This document shows positions 1 through 8,755 of a stretch of DNA of 64,000 nt, in pieces (the first letter of the stretch is position 1; each line of letters opens with the position of its first letter). The notes under the pieces were generated by a model, which had not been told where the DNA came from, did no database searches, and saw only the letters and a program-made list of their open reading frames with translations. The stretch is from Prevotellaceae bacterium UBA6398 (GTDB lineage Bacteria > Bacteroidota > Bacteroidia > Bacteroidales > Bacteroidaceae): the NCBI GenBank assembly GCA_002437495.1, contig DJQA01000003.1, positions 62,311 through 126,310 on the forward strand, in the 5' to 3' direction. A program made the position numbers and the translations under genes.

Positions 1-249
1 ATCAATTTTCTGGGAATACAGCATAAGGGCTATCTGGTTGCTCTCATTCATGATATCCATTATATGCCGGTGCATACGCTCGCGTATGGTTTGCCCCATG
101 GCTAAGTTCCTATGGCTGTCGCGCTGATACATTTCCAACTCCTCTCTCAACACGGCAAGAGTCTGCCCAAGGTTCTTCTCGTTAAGAACAGCCGATGCCG
201 GAATAGCAAGAAACAGCATGGCAAAAAACAAAAATATGGCTTTACGCAT
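1..249 (-). CDS. MscS-like mechanosensitive channel protein, N-terminal part (runs off the left edge)
   Basis: Only the first 83 codons are present; the gene continues to the left of the window. The start is a signal peptide or membrane segment (MRKAIFLFFAMLFLAIPASA), followed by a charged helical stretch containing LNEKNLGQTLAVLREELEM and ending near LMLYSQKID. From memory this matches the periplasmic N-terminus of Bacteroidales small-conductance mechanosensitive channel proteins, which carry LNEK..L..TL.VLR.EL and LMLYSQK before the membrane domain. The channel domain itself is not visible, so the function rests on family recognition only. ATG at 249 is chosen; an in-frame ATG at 258 would add three residues. 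Confidence 0.6.
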   Translation of the reverse strand, partial: MRKAIFLFFAMLFLAIPASAVLNEKNLGQTLAVLREELEMYQRDSHRNLAMGQTIRERMHRHIMDIMNESNQIALMLYSQKID

Positions 250-270
250 AATAGTCATGTCAAATTACCG

Positions 271-278
271 CAAAGTTA
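271..278 (-). promoter_or_regulatory. Promoter -7 element of the MscS-like gene
   Basis: Read on the minus strand this is TAACTTTG, a match to the Bacteroidota -7 consensus TAnnTTTG, 22-29 bases before the start at 249. Confidence 0.6.
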
Positions 279-342
279 GAAATATTATATGACAAACAGG
301 CAAAATAACACTTGTTGCCGAACTTTATTGCCACTAAAAGGC

Positions 343-350
343 TATCTTTG
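343..350 (+). promoter_or_regulatory. Promoter -7 element of the BadF-type kinase gene
   Basis: TATCTTTG matches the Bacteroidota -7 consensus. It leaves an untranslated leader of about 100 bases before the ATG at 457. No good TTTG lies at the expected upstream spacing. Confidence 0.5.
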
Positions 351-456
351 CACCAAAACAAACAAAACCTCGGCCCTTTTGTGCCATTACAATAAATTAT
401 GGAAGTCATGGCACCGCAAACCGTGGGGGCGAGCAATTTTATTATAATGGTTTATT

Positions 457-1314
457 ATGGCAACTTTAATAGTAGATAGCGGCTCAACTAAGACAGACTG
501 GATTATTATAGCCGGCGATGGAAGCATAAAAACCCTAAAAACCGAAGGAATAAATCCCGTGGTTGGTGATATGGATGCAATAAACAAAACCATAACGGAA
601 AACTTTGCACCCAAAGTGGAAGGTTTTGAGTTCGACAGGCTTTTTTTCTATGGAGCAGGCTGCACAAAGCAAAAGAAGCACGTTGTTGAAGAATGCTTGA
701 AGAAAAATTTCCCTAAAACCGAAATCGAAGTAGCATCGGATGTGCTTGCAGCCGCAAGGGCCCTATGCGGACACAAAGAGGGCGTGGCCTGCATATTGGG
801 CACAGGCTCAAACAGCTGTTTGTTCAACGGGCGAGACATTGTAAAGAATGTGTCGCCGCTTGGATACATATTGGGCGATGAAGGAAGCGGCGCTGTGTTA
901 GGACGGACTTTTATAAGCGATATCCTGAAAGGAGACATGCCACAAGATATACGCGATGACTTTTTTGAAGAAACAGGACTTACAGAAGACGAAATCGTGG
1001 AGAACGTTTACAGAAAGCCCATGCCCAACCGTTTTCTCGCAAGTTTTGTGCCTTTCATAAAACGCAATCATCACGACAGCCAAATAGCCGAACTTTTAGT
1101 GGCGAATTTCCGCAGGTTCTTACGGCGAAACGTGAAGAAATACAACCGTCCCGACCTGCCGGTGAACTTCATTGGAGGTGTGGCAAACAGTTTCCCCGAA
1201 GAGATTTCCGTAGCCATTAAATTAGAAAACCTCACACTTGGCCGCGTGGAGCAAAGTCCTCAAAAAGGACTTATTTACTACCACAGCACACCCGCAAGCG
1301 AAGACATAATATAA
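457..1314 (+). CDS. BadF/BadG/BcrA/BcrD-type ATPase, probable N-acetylglucosamine or other sugar kinase
   Basis: 285 residues, the usual length for the short single-domain BadF-type kinases of Bacteroidota. The ASKHA fold is visible as a phosphate-1 loop near the N-terminus (DSGSTKTDW), a phosphate-2 loop (GTGSNSCLF) and the adenosine-side motif GDEGSGAVLG. Related enzymes phosphorylate N-acetylglucosamine or N-acetylmuramic acid during cell-wall recycling; the exact substrate cannot be read from the sequence. No signal peptide is present, so it should be cytoplasmic. It stands alone with its own promoter and converges on the minus-strand lipoprotein gene downstream; the 68 bases between them show no strong hairpin. 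Confidence 0.85.
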   Translation: MATLIVDSGSTKTDWIIIAGDGSIKTLKTEGINPVVGDMDAINKTITENFAPKVEGFEFDRLFFYGAGCTKQKKHVVEECLKKNFPKTEIEVASDVLAAARALCGHKEGVACILGTGSNSCLFNGRDIVKNVSPLGYILGDEGSGAVLGRTFISDILKGDMPQDIRDDFFEETGLTEDEIVENVYRKPMPNRFLASFVPFIKRNHHDSQIAELLVANFRRFLRRNVKKYNRPDLPVNFIGGVANSFPEEISVAIKLENLTLGRVEQSPQKGLIYYHSTPASEDII

Positions 1315-1382
1315 GACACGCACGCCACGCAATGCCGGCAATGCGGCAAATCAAACATCTGTCAAAGCCTCAGAAACCTTTC

Positions 1383-1880
1383 TCACCGCTTTCTTTGGTA
1401 AAACGCCTGCTTTCTTTTTGTGGTTCGACTTATAACCACAAGCGAGTCATCGTCAACGCTGCTTACATCCACAGTGTCGTTTCCGCCAACAACAAGCAGT
1501 CCGTTTCTTACCGACAAGTTTGCATTAAAGCCTTTCAATTGTGACAGATTGTATGCCTTAACCACCACAAGACCGTATTTTCCCTTGCGCTTGGTAACCG
1601 CAAAAGTGTCGCCCTCCTCAACATATCCGTAAATTTCGCCATATCCCTGCTCGTCATCCCTGTCCATCACCAGTGTATCGCCACTGTATGTGCGGATACA
1701 CAGAGTGCTCATGCCGCTTTCCAAGACAATTCCATAAATTGTGGAGTCAGCGACAGTGGCAACAGAATCTTTCACCGGAGTTTTCACAGGCGTACCAACC
1801 GGTTTTTTGCCTCCGTTGCAGCATGGCAGCACAAAAGTTATTGCTGCAATAGCCAAGAAAGCATAAATCGAGTATTTCAT
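1383..1880 (-). CDS. Hypothetical lipoprotein
   Basis: 165 residues. The first 20 form a hydrophobic signal ending LPCCNGG, which looks like a lipoprotein processing site although the residue before Cys is Pro rather than the usual Gly or Ala. A Pro/Lys/Thr-rich linker (VGTPVKTPVKDS) follows, then a beta-rich domain of short strands separated by Gly/Asp turns, and a basic C-terminus (RTTKRKQAFYQRKR). I do not recognise the domain. It is monocistronic, with its own promoter at 1907-1914, and probably sits in the inner or outer membrane facing the periplasm. Confidence 0.7.
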   Translation of the reverse strand: MKYSIYAFLAIAAITFVLPCCNGGKKPVGTPVKTPVKDSVATVADSTIYGIVLESGMSTLCIRTYSGDTLVMDRDDEQGYGEIYGYVEEGDTFAVTKRKGKYGLVVVKAYNLSQLKGFNANLSVRNGLLVVGGNDTVDVSSVDDDSLVVISRTTKRKQAFYQRKR

Positions 1881-1906
1881 AAATTAATTTGCTTATGTAA
1901 ACCATG

Positions 1907-1914
1907 CAAAGTTA
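1907..1914 (-). promoter_or_regulatory. Promoter -7 element of the lipoprotein gene
   Basis: TAACTTTG on the minus strand, 27 bases before the start at 1880. Confidence 0.6.
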
Positions 1915-1937
1915 GAATATTCCATACAAGTTGCCAA

Positions 1938-1966
1938 TTGTTTAACGCGGATTATTCGTACCTTTG
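1938..1966 (+). promoter_or_regulatory. Promoter of the TSCPD gene
   Basis: TTG at 1938-1940 and TACCTTTG at 1959-1966 are separated by 18 bases, close to the Bacteroidota consensus. The first ATG of the gene (1988) follows 21 bases later. This rules out the TTG at 1964 as a start, since it lies inside the promoter. Confidence 0.65.
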
Positions 1967-1987
1967 CACCACAAAACGCCAAATATC

Positions 1988-2242
1988 ATGCACAAAACAT
2001 ACACTACAACAGGTACTTGTTCAAAACTTATAGATTTTGACATCGACAACGAAGGAAAAATAAGAAACCTGCGCTTTCTTGGGGGATGCTCGGGAAACAC
2101 GCAAGGCATTGCAAGTCTTTGCGAGGGTATGAACGCCGCAGACGCGGCAAAAAGGTTGAAAGGGATACGCTGCGGCAACAAGCCCACAAGCTGCCCCGAC
2201 CAGCTTGCAACCGCCATTTTGGAGGCTCTTAACGAAAAGTGA
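1988..2242 (+). CDS. TSCPD domain protein (TIGR03905 family)
   Basis: 84 residues beginning MHKTYTTTGTCSKLIDFDID. The conserved cysteines lie in GTCS, GGCSGN, SLCEG, IRCG and the diagnostic TSCPDQLATAI near the C-terminus. The TSCPD domain also occurs in class II ribonucleotide reductases, where it may bind metal; the free-standing small version has no established function. The Cys pattern suggests a small cytoplasmic metal- or redox-active protein. The gene has its own promoter and converges on dnaG. Confidence 0.8.
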   Translation: MHKTYTTTGTCSKLIDFDIDNEGKIRNLRFLGGCSGNTQGIASLCEGMNAADAAKRLKGIRCGNKPTSCPDQLATAILEALNEK

Positions 2243-2328
2243 TTGCCACACACGACAAGAAGTTGCGCCGCCCTGAATTGTAACAACATAGCGAGCGCAG
2301 CAGCTTGCTGTACATCGAAGTTTCCTTG

Positions 2329-4317
2329 TCAGGAAAGCATAACGCGACCTCCGGCTTTCTCGGCCAGCGCAACCTCTATTCTCTTCATTTCGCTGTAGCG
2401 TTCCATGAGTTCCGCCGACTTGTTGTCATCGTTTGCCACATCGGGCTTTGCAAGCTCTGCAAGCACACGGTTAGCTTCTTCTTCAACATAGGCAAGTTTG
2501 AAGTCTGTAAGCGACACCGACACCACCTCTCCTATTTTATCTTCTATTCTTCCGATACTTCCCTGTTCCTTTTTCGTAAGCTGGTATTTTTCGCTTTCCA
2601 ACATCGCCGCCACTCTGCTTATGTTTTGGTCGGGATGGTAAAGGAAATACTTACGCGGCAAAAAGCCCGGCTCGTGAGAATGGGCCGCCGCCTCGTTCAT
2701 TATCTGCCTGTATTCGGGTCGGGAAAATTCAAGGTCATCGGCATCGAGACTGTATTTCACAAAATCTATCACATTCATCTCTCGCACGCCGTTTCCCGTG
2801 TCCACGCTTCCAACTTCGAGGCTGCCATATAGCAGCAAAAACTTCACTATTATATTTTCGAACCTACGCGATTTGCCATGCGTATCCTCAGCCACGGTCG
2901 CCACGGCAGCAACACCGGCATCATCACCTTTCTCCGTCTGCTCGCTGCCGTCTGACTTCACGATATTGGTATCCGCCTTCTCACGCATATCCTCACGCCG
3001 GCGTTCCGCCTGTTTTTCACGCTTCGTCTTTGCTACGGCATCAATAAGCAGAGCCTCATCGACATTCATAGTTTGGCTGCATTCTTTTACATACATTGAG
3101 CGGAGGATTTTGTCGGGTATTAGCGATATGCTCGCCACTATGTTGTCTATAAGCAATGCGCGGCTCACCGGGTCGTCAGCACTGTCCTCCATAAAGAGCC
3201 TTGTTTTGAAGCGTATGAAATCTGTCTGGTGGCTGTCTATATACCGGCGGTATTCCTGCGCATTGTGCTTGCGGGCAAAACTGTCCGGGTCGTCTCCATC
3301 GGGAAGCAAAAGTACCTTTACGTTCATTCCCTCTGCCAACAACATGTCTATACCGCGCAGCGAGGCCTTTATTCCCGCGCGGTCGCCATCATACAACACG
3401 GTTATGTTGTTAGTAAATCTGCGTATCAAACGTATCTGCCCGGGCGTGAGCGATGTTCCCGAAGATGCCACCACATTCTTAATCCCGCTTTGGTGCATTG
3501 ATATCACATCTGTGTAGCCCTCCACCAAAAAGCAACGGTCCTCTTTCTGTATGTCGCGCTTTGCCAAAAATATACCATATAGCTCGCTGCGTTTGTTGTA
3601 TATTTCCGATTCGGGCGAGTTTACATACTTTGCGGTATCCTTGTCGGTTTTAAGCACCCTGCCGCCAAACGCCACTACCCTGCCGCCAACAGTGTGAACG
3701 GGGAACATCACGCGTCCCGAAAAACGGTCAACCAGCCTGCCGTCGTCACGCTTGTAGCACAGCCCGGTTTTCAGAATGTATTCTTCTCTGAAACCTTTGG
3801 CAAGAGCAGCGTTGGCAAACGAATTGCGCTCCCTTGGGCAATACCCCAAGCCAAACTCGCGTATCGTGTCATCGCGGAAACCGCGACTACGGAAATATTG
3901 CATACCTATGGCAACGCCGTCGGCATGGTTATGGAGTACGTCCTGAAAATACTTGGCCGCCCAATCATTGAGCACAAACATGCTCTCGCGCACGTTCTCT
4001 GCCTCGCGCTCCTCATCGGTCATCTCCTTTTCGCGTATCTCTATGTGGTATTTTCTCGCAAGCCAGCGCAAAGCCTCCGGGTAAGAAATTTGCTCGTGTT
4101 CCATAAGGAAGTGAACCACATTGCCGCCCTTGCCGCACGAAAAGCACTTGCATATGCCACGCGCCGGAGACACGTAGAACGATGGCGTTTTCTCGTCATG
4201 AAAAGGGCAAAGCCCACGATAGTTCACTCCGGCGCGGCGCAGCGTTACAAACTCCGACACGACCTCTACTATGTTGGCCGCATCCATTATTTTCTGTATG
4301 GTCTCTCTGTCTATCAC
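2329..4317 (-). CDS. dnaG: DNA primase
   Basis: 662 residues, the usual size for DnaG. It makes the RNA primers that start Okazaki fragments, working with the replicative helicase. The N-terminal CHC2 zinc finger is intact (Cys37, His40, Cys58, Cys61 in CPFHDEKTPSF and CKCFSCGKGGN). The catalytic core has the RNA-polymerase-like basic region and a TOPRIM fold with VEGYTDV and the acidic LYDGDRAG motif. The C-terminal part, where DnaB binds, diverges from E. coli as expected for this phylum and includes a Lys/Glu-rich linker around residues 420-460. It is a single gene with promoter at 4451-4458 and a leader of about 130 bases. Confidence 0.97.
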   Translation of the reverse strand: MIDRETIQKIMDAANIVEVVSEFVTLRRAGVNYRGLCPFHDEKTPSFYVSPARGICKCFSCGKGGNVVHFLMEHEQISYPEALRWLARKYHIEIREKEMTDEEREAENVRESMFVLNDWAAKYFQDVLHNHADGVAIGMQYFRSRGFRDDTIREFGLGYCPRERNSFANAALAKGFREEYILKTGLCYKRDDGRLVDRFSGRVMFPVHTVGGRVVAFGGRVLKTDKDTAKYVNSPESEIYNKRSELYGIFLAKRDIQKEDRCFLVEGYTDVISMHQSGIKNVVASSGTSLTPGQIRLIRRFTNNITVLYDGDRAGIKASLRGIDMLLAEGMNVKVLLLPDGDDPDSFARKHNAQEYRRYIDSHQTDFIRFKTRLFMEDSADDPVSRALLIDNIVASISLIPDKILRSMYVKECSQTMNVDEALLIDAVAKTKREKQAERRREDMREKADTNIVKSDGSEQTEKGDDAGVAAVATVAEDTHGKSRRFENIIVKFLLLYGSLEVGSVDTGNGVREMNVIDFVKYSLDADDLEFSRPEYRQIMNEAAAHSHEPGFLPRKYFLYHPDQNISRVAAMLESEKYQLTKKEQGSIGRIEDKIGEVVSVSLTDFKLAYVEEEANRVLAELAKPDVANDDNKSAELMERYSEMKRIEVALAEKAGGRVMLS

Positions 4318-4450
4318 TGTTTTTCGGCAAGTTTAAGTTTACCGCCAACTGAGCGCATCGCAGCGTGCTTCATGCCAAACACAGAGCCGACAACCACGCA
4401 CGCTACAAAACTAATTCTGCTGCTCTCGTTCCGTTTTTACTTTGCAAATA

Positions 4451-4458
4451 CAAAGATA
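4451..4458 (-). promoter_or_regulatory. Promoter -7 element of dnaG
   Basis: TATCTTTG on the minus strand. It lies between dnaG and the first phased repeat block, so the block is upstream of the dnaG transcript rather than in it. Confidence 0.6.
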
Positions 4459-4560
4459 ACCATTTGAAACCATCCACAAAAACAAAAGCCGCCCGTAAAT
4501 GTCCTGCCGCGCCATGTTGCTTACGTAAAGCATATAAAAACACATTTTCAAAACGTCCCG

Positions 4561-4645
4561 AAAAAAATATCCGACATAGTAAAAACCACATGGGACATAG
4601 AAAAAACTACATAGGACATAGAAAAAACTACATCAGACCTTTTTT
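4561..4645 (-). repeat. 21-bp phased tetrad repeat, copy 1
   Basis: Four 11-bp cores start at 4567, 4588, 4609 and 4630, exactly 21 apart: ATATCCGACAT, ACATGGGACAT, ACATAGGACAT, ACATCAGACCT, the last running into TTTTTT. The spacers are A-rich on the plus strand (AGAAAAAACT). Strand here means the direction in which the block starts AAAAAAGGTCTGATGT and the spacers are T-rich. The block sits in the 473-base divergent gap between dnaG and the flippase gene. The rest of the gap holds the two promoters and nothing else I recognise. Confidence 0.92.
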
Positions 4646-4775
4646 GCTCGTTTACAAATGCCTGTAAAACAAAAACTTACATATAGACATTCAAAATCGC
4701 CAAAATTCTCACTTTCAGGCACTTGCATGGCACGGACTTTTGAGGGAAAGAAGTGCCGCTTAAACGGAAAAAAAC

Positions 4776-4783
4776 TATCTTTG
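4776..4783 (+). promoter_or_regulatory. Promoter -7 element of the flippase gene
   Basis: TATCTTTG ends only 7 bases before the ATG at 4791, so transcription would begin almost at the start codon and the message would be leaderless or nearly so. Confidence 0.5.
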
Positions 4784-4790
4784 CAACTAT

Positions 4791-6308
4791 ATGTCAGGCA
4801 ACAACACAGATTCAACAACAAACTGCTCCACGCACGGAACTTACGGCAAGATTCTGAAATACACCGGTCTTTTTGGCGGTGTGCAGATGCTGCAGGTGCT
4901 TATTTCCATTGTGCGTAACAAATGCGCAGCCATTTTCATAGGGCGAGTAGGAATTGGCATAACCGACATACTAAACCGCACCACCGACATGTTTTCCGCC
5001 CTAACAAACCTGGGACTGCCACTTAGCGGAGTAAGAAACATTTCGGCACAGCAAGCGTTGGAAAACCGCGAAAAAGTGCTTTCGTCAATAGCCACAATAA
5101 GGCTGTGGTGTTTGATGACAGGAGTGTTTGGTGCTGTTATATGCGCCATTTTTTCCGAAACCGTGAACAGGTATTTTTTCGCCTCCGCCCTGCCTGAAGG
5201 TTTCATAGCCCTCGTCTCTCCTGTTGTGTTCATGATGGCGGTTTACGGGGGTGAGGTGGCGGTGCTCAAAGGCACACGAAATCTCAAGCGGCTCGCATCT
5301 GTTTCCGTAATCGGTTCGCTGGTTTCGCTGTGCACAACGGTTGCACTTTATGTTTCCTTCGGCATCGACGGCATACCATGGGCATTACTCGTCGGCACTC
5401 TCGCACTGCTTGTGCCTGCACTCCATACAACCGGGAAACTGTTTCCATGGAATAAGGCTGTGTTCTCCACCTCAAACCTGCTTGCCGGAAAGACAATGCT
5501 GGCACTCGGCGTGTCATACGTGGCGGCAGGATTGGCAGGGACAGGAGCCGAAATGGCGGTTAGGGCGTTCATCGCCGGCACAAAAGGCTCGCTGGGCGAC
5601 GTGGGCATATACGCCTCGGGCTTCGTGCTGTGCGTAACCTACACAAGACTTGTTTTCGTGGCAATGGACGCGGACTATTTTCCGAGACTGTCGGCTGTGG
5701 CGAAAAACAAAACGGAAAGAGATGGCGTGGTGTCGAGACAAATTGACGTATGCGTGCTTATTATGGCACCCATGCTTGTGGCGTTTATCATATTTCTGCC
5801 ATTTGCCGTAAGAATATTGTACAGCCCCGAGTTTATGGGGGCTGTGGGAATGTGTCTCGGGGCTGTGGGCTACCTGTTTGCAAAAGCCGTTATCGCGCCG
5901 ATAGAATACATTCCACTCGCCAATGGCAACTCGCTGACATATTTCTTAATGGAACTGGCATACGACATAATGTTCGTGCTGCTTGTAATTATCGGTTACA
6001 GCCGGTGGGGACTTGATGGCGCGGGTATGGCACTAACAGCCTCGTATCTGCTCGATCTCGCATTGGTGTTAGCCGTATATCGCAGAATTTACGGTTACTC
6101 CATTGCGCCAAACACCCTGAAGATAATACTTTCGCAGGGCGCCATCGTGGCCGCAGCATTGGCGGCTTTTGTCTCGGGCTACGGAATAACACAATATATA
6201 ATAGGCGCGGCGTTGCTCGCACTCTCCGCATTTTTCAGCATAAGAAAACTTAACCTTTCATGGAAACAAATAAAACATACATTGCAAAGCCGCACAACGA
6301 AGAAGTGA
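4791..6308 (+). CDS. Polysaccharide/oligosaccharide flippase (Wzx-like, MATE/MOP superfamily)
   Basis: 505 residues with about 12-14 hydrophobic segments, the expected size for MOP-superfamily lipid-linked sugar flippases. It begins KILKYTGLFGGVQMLQVLISIVRNKCAAIFIGRVGIGI, the typical first-helix pattern of O-antigen or capsule repeat-unit translocases, and ends in a basic cytoplasmic tail. It probably moves undecaprenyl-linked glycans across the inner membrane. Its stop overlaps the following glycosyltransferase gene, so the two form a pair, but no larger polysaccharide cluster surrounds them. ATG at 4791 is the only start that keeps the whole first helix, although a TATCTTTG promoter element lies just before it. 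Confidence 0.85.
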   Translation: MSGNNTDSTTNCSTHGTYGKILKYTGLFGGVQMLQVLISIVRNKCAAIFIGRVGIGITDILNRTTDMFSALTNLGLPLSGVRNISAQQALENREKVLSSIATIRLWCLMTGVFGAVICAIFSETVNRYFFASALPEGFIALVSPVVFMMAVYGGEVAVLKGTRNLKRLASVSVIGSLVSLCTTVALYVSFGIDGIPWALLVGTLALLVPALHTTGKLFPWNKAVFSTSNLLAGKTMLALGVSYVAAGLAGTGAEMAVRAFIAGTKGSLGDVGIYASGFVLCVTYTRLVFVAMDADYFPRLSAVAKNKTERDGVVSRQIDVCVLIMAPMLVAFIIFLPFAVRILYSPEFMGAVGMCLGAVGYLFAKAVIAPIEYIPLANGNSLTYFLMELAYDIMFVLLVIIGYSRWGLDGAGMALTASYLLDLALVLAVYRRIYGYSIAPNTLKIILSQGAIVAAALAAFVSGYGITQYIIGAALLALSAFFSIRKLNLSWKQIKHTLQSRTTKK

Positions 6309-7282
6309 AAGTGAGTGTGCTGATGACGGTGTTTAACGAGGAAGAGTTTCTACGAAAAAGCATCGACTCGGTACTTTCGCAGCATGAGCGACAAATAGAA
6401 CTTATTGCCGTTGACGATGCGTCAACCGACAGTTCACCGGAAATTCTGGAGGAATACGCTGCAAAGGATTACAGAGTGCGTGTTTTCCGCAACCGTCAAA
6501 ACATGGGACTTATAAAGAGCAGGATAACCGCCCTTGTACACGCACGCGGCAAATACACCTTAATAACAGACGCGGACGACTTTCTTTCTACCGATGCCAT
6601 AAGCTCCGCGCTCGAAAGCATAAGACAAACAGGGGCAGAGGCAGCCGCGCTCGACCTGCAACTGTATTATTCCGAAAACGACATACGCCCGTACAACAGT
6701 TCGCCGATACCAAAGACAATCGGCGGCAGTGAGGCTTTCGACCTGTGCATACAGGGAAAGCTGCACGGGCTTTGCGTGGAGGAGAAGAGCCTTTACGGAA
6801 AAATCCCGTTTGATGACTCGTGCAGACTGTACAGCGATGACAACACGGCGCGGCTTCATTATTACATCGCAAGTAAAGTGTGTTTTTGCAAGGGCAGATA
6901 CTATTACCGCCGGCACGCGGCAAGCGAAACCCACAAGGTATCTGTAAGGCGTTTTGACTACCTGCTGGCAAACATCAGTCTGAAAAGGCAAATGCAGGAA
7001 TTGCACGCCGGCAAAAGAACCATGGAAATATTGGAGACACACCGTTGGAAAAACATTGTGGCTCACTACAAGCTGTTGGCGGAACACCCCGAAGCTTTCA
7101 CGGAAAGGGAAAGGCAAAAGGCATTAGACATCATAGCCCGGAGCATAAGAGCGACAGACTTTCGGCTTATACCTGCAAAACTTAAAATGCGCCCGCCATA
7201 TTGGCCCGCACATTCACTCAAAACTTTCATCGTTTGGCAGAAAATTTATTTCGCGCTTCGCAAAATTATCGGCAAAGGATGA
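6260..7282 (+). CDS. Family 2 glycosyltransferase
   Basis: 340 residues. The GT-A nucleotide-binding fold is clear at the N-terminus: VSVLMTVFNEEEFLRKSIDS, VDDASTDSS, RNRQNMG, ARGKYTLITDADD (the metal-binding DxD region), and later LYSDDNTARLHYYIA, the usual acceptor/catalytic region. It probably adds a sugar to a lipid-linked glycan on the cytoplasmic side; donor and acceptor are unknown. It overlaps the flippase gene by 49 bases, which suggests translational coupling. GTG at 6305, next to the flippase stop, is an alternative start that would still keep the whole domain. Confidence 0.88.
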   Translation: METNKTYIAKPHNEEVKVSVLMTVFNEEEFLRKSIDSVLSQHERQIELIAVDDASTDSSPEILEEYAAKDYRVRVFRNRQNMGLIKSRITALVHARGKYTLITDADDFLSTDAISSALESIRQTGAEAAALDLQLYYSENDIRPYNSSPIPKTIGGSEAFDLCIQGKLHGLCVEEKSLYGKIPFDDSCRLYSDDNTARLHYYIASKVCFCKGRYYYRRHAASETHKVSVRRFDYLLANISLKRQMQELHAGKRTMEILETHRWKNIVAHYKLLAEHPEAFTERERQKALDIIARSIRATDFRLIPAKLKMRPPYWPAHSLKTFIVWQKIYFALRKIIGKG

Positions 7283-7335
7283 AAGCTGTTCCACACACCA
7301 CTCACGCTACGCTACGAAGCGACATGGGGAAAAAA

Positions 7336-7376
7336 TTTTGCCCTTTCACGAAACCAACGTCCGCGAAAAGGCAAAA
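7336..7376. terminator. Candidate bidirectional terminator
   Basis: TTTTGCC at 7336-7342 pairs with GGCAAAA at 7370-7376, extended inward by TTTC/GAAA after one mismatch. It lies between the convergent glycosyltransferase and spt genes. The stem is imperfect. Confidence 0.4.
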
Positions 7377-7405
7377 CTTGTTCTGATTGGGCGGAAATGT
7401 ACCGC

Positions 7406-8593
7406 TTACTTTATTATTTCAAGCTCTTTGAAAACTTTCAGCAACTTATCAACCGCAGTCTTCACCTGTTCCTTTGTGTGTGTTGCCATAAGGGCGAACC
7501 TCACCAAGGTATCCTGCGGGGCGCAGGCAGGAGGTATAACCGGATTTATGAATACCCCTTCCTCGAAAGCCCGACGCGTAACAAGGAAGGTCTTGTCAAC
7601 ATCGCGCACATACAAAGGTATTATTGGAGATTCCGTAGCCCCTATCTCAAATCCGCTGTCGCGGAAAAGCTTTAAAGCATAGTTTGTAACATCCCACAAA
7701 CGCTCTATGCGCTCAGGTTCCTGCTGGATTATGTGGAGTGCCTCCATGGCGCAAGCTGTGGCTGCAGGCGTATCGCTGGCACTGAATATGTATGTACGTG
7801 CATTGTGGCGCAGCCAGTTTATTGTGTACTTGTCCGAAGCTATAAAGCCACCTATCGAAGCGAGACTCTTGCTGAACGTACCCATTATCAAATCTACCTC
7901 ATCGCGAAGCCCGAAATGATCGCAAACGCCGCGTCCCTGCTTTCCGAACACGCCGATGCCATGGGCCTCGTCAACCATAACCGTGGCATTGTATTTGTGT
8001 TTGAGACGAATTATCTCGGGAAGATTTGCAAGGTCACCCTCCATAGAGAACACACCATCCACAACTATTAGCTTCACGGCATCGGGGCGGCATTTTTTGA
8101 GCTGTTTCTCAAGATCCGCCATGTCGTTATGCTTGTACTTTAAACTGGTTGAAAACGAAAGTCTGCGTCCGTCTACAATCGAAGCATGGTCGCGGTCATC
8201 GCATATCACATAATCCTCGCGCCCGGTGAGACATGCCACCACGCCGCTGTTTACACTGAAGCCCGTGGAAAAACACAAAGCCTCGTCCTTGCCTTCAAAT
8301 TCCGCAAGCTCCTTTTCAAGCTGCACATGAAGGTCGAGCGTTCCGTTGAGAAAGCGCGAGCCGGCACAGCCGGACCCATATTTTTCAAGAGCCTTTATGC
8401 CCGCCGCTATCACACGTGGGTCGGACGTCAGACCGGTATAGGCATTGCTACCGAACATCAGTACCTTGTGCCCGCCCATGTTAACAACGGTATCTTGTTT
8501 TCCGTCTATTTCACGGAAATAAGGATATACGCCTTTTGCCATATACTGCTGCGGCAGGTCGTATTTCTTTAATCTTTCCTGTAATAATCCCAT
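7406..8593 (-). CDS. spt: Serine palmitoyltransferase
   Basis: 395 residues. It is a pyridoxal-phosphate enzyme of the alpha-oxoamine synthase family, condensing serine with a long-chain acyl-CoA to give 3-ketosphinganine, the first step of sphingolipid synthesis. The sequence MGLLQERLKKYDLP, the block GSGCAGSRFLNGTLDLHV, the PLP-stacking VDEAHGIGVFG (Asp208, His211) and the Schiff-base Lys242 in GTFSKSLASIGGF match Bacteroidota Spt closely. Related 8-amino-7-oxononanoate and glycine C-acetyltransferases are the alternatives, but the NGTLDLHVQLE and RFALMATHTKEQ segments point to Spt. ATG at 8593 matches the family N-terminus better than the upstream ATG at 8620. It is divergent from a lipid kinase gene. 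Confidence 0.88.
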   Translation of the reverse strand: MGLLQERLKKYDLPQQYMAKGVYPYFREIDGKQDTVVNMGGHKVLMFGSNAYTGLTSDPRVIAAGIKALEKYGSGCAGSRFLNGTLDLHVQLEKELAEFEGKDEALCFSTGFSVNSGVVACLTGREDYVICDDRDHASIVDGRRLSFSTSLKYKHNDMADLEKQLKKCRPDAVKLIVVDGVFSMEGDLANLPEIIRLKHKYNATVMVDEAHGIGVFGKQGRGVCDHFGLRDEVDLIMGTFSKSLASIGGFIASDKYTINWLRHNARTYIFSASDTPAATACAMEALHIIQQEPERIERLWDVTNYALKLFRDSGFEIGATESPIIPLYVRDVDKTFLVTRRAFEEGVFINPVIPPACAPQDTLVRFALMATHTKEQVKTAVDKLLKVFKELEIIK

Positions 8594-8634
8594 TATTCCT
8601 ATAAAATTGCCGAGAGACAAATTCTAAATCTGTG

Positions 8635-8642
8635 CAAAGGTA
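8635..8642 (-). promoter_or_regulatory. Promoter -7 element of spt
   Basis: TACCTTTG on the minus strand, about 40 bases before the start at 8593. Confidence 0.6.
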
Positions 8643-8739
8643 ATTATTTTTGTTAAAACGAGAAGTCCCGCCACTCTAAAAAGACATCCCGCCGGGCAAA
8701 AATGCCGGGCAGGCAGACTGCCAATTGAAAATTTAGGCG

Positions 8740-8747
8740 TAAATTTG
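8740..8747 (+). promoter_or_regulatory. Promoter -7 element of the lipid kinase gene
   Basis: TAAATTTG, 8 bases before the ATG at 8756, so the leader is very short. Together with 8635-8642 it forms a divergent promoter pair about 100 bases apart. Confidence 0.6.
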
Positions 8748-8755
8748 CATTCACC

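Noticed and set aside
2305..2832. Plus-strand reading frame opposite dnaG
   Set aside because: It is a shadow of the conserved dnaG frame on the other strand and has no recognisable features.
4561..4645. Phased repeat blocks as CRISPR arrays
   Set aside because: The spacers are only 10 bases, all T-rich and alike, the cores are 11 bases, and no cas genes are present.
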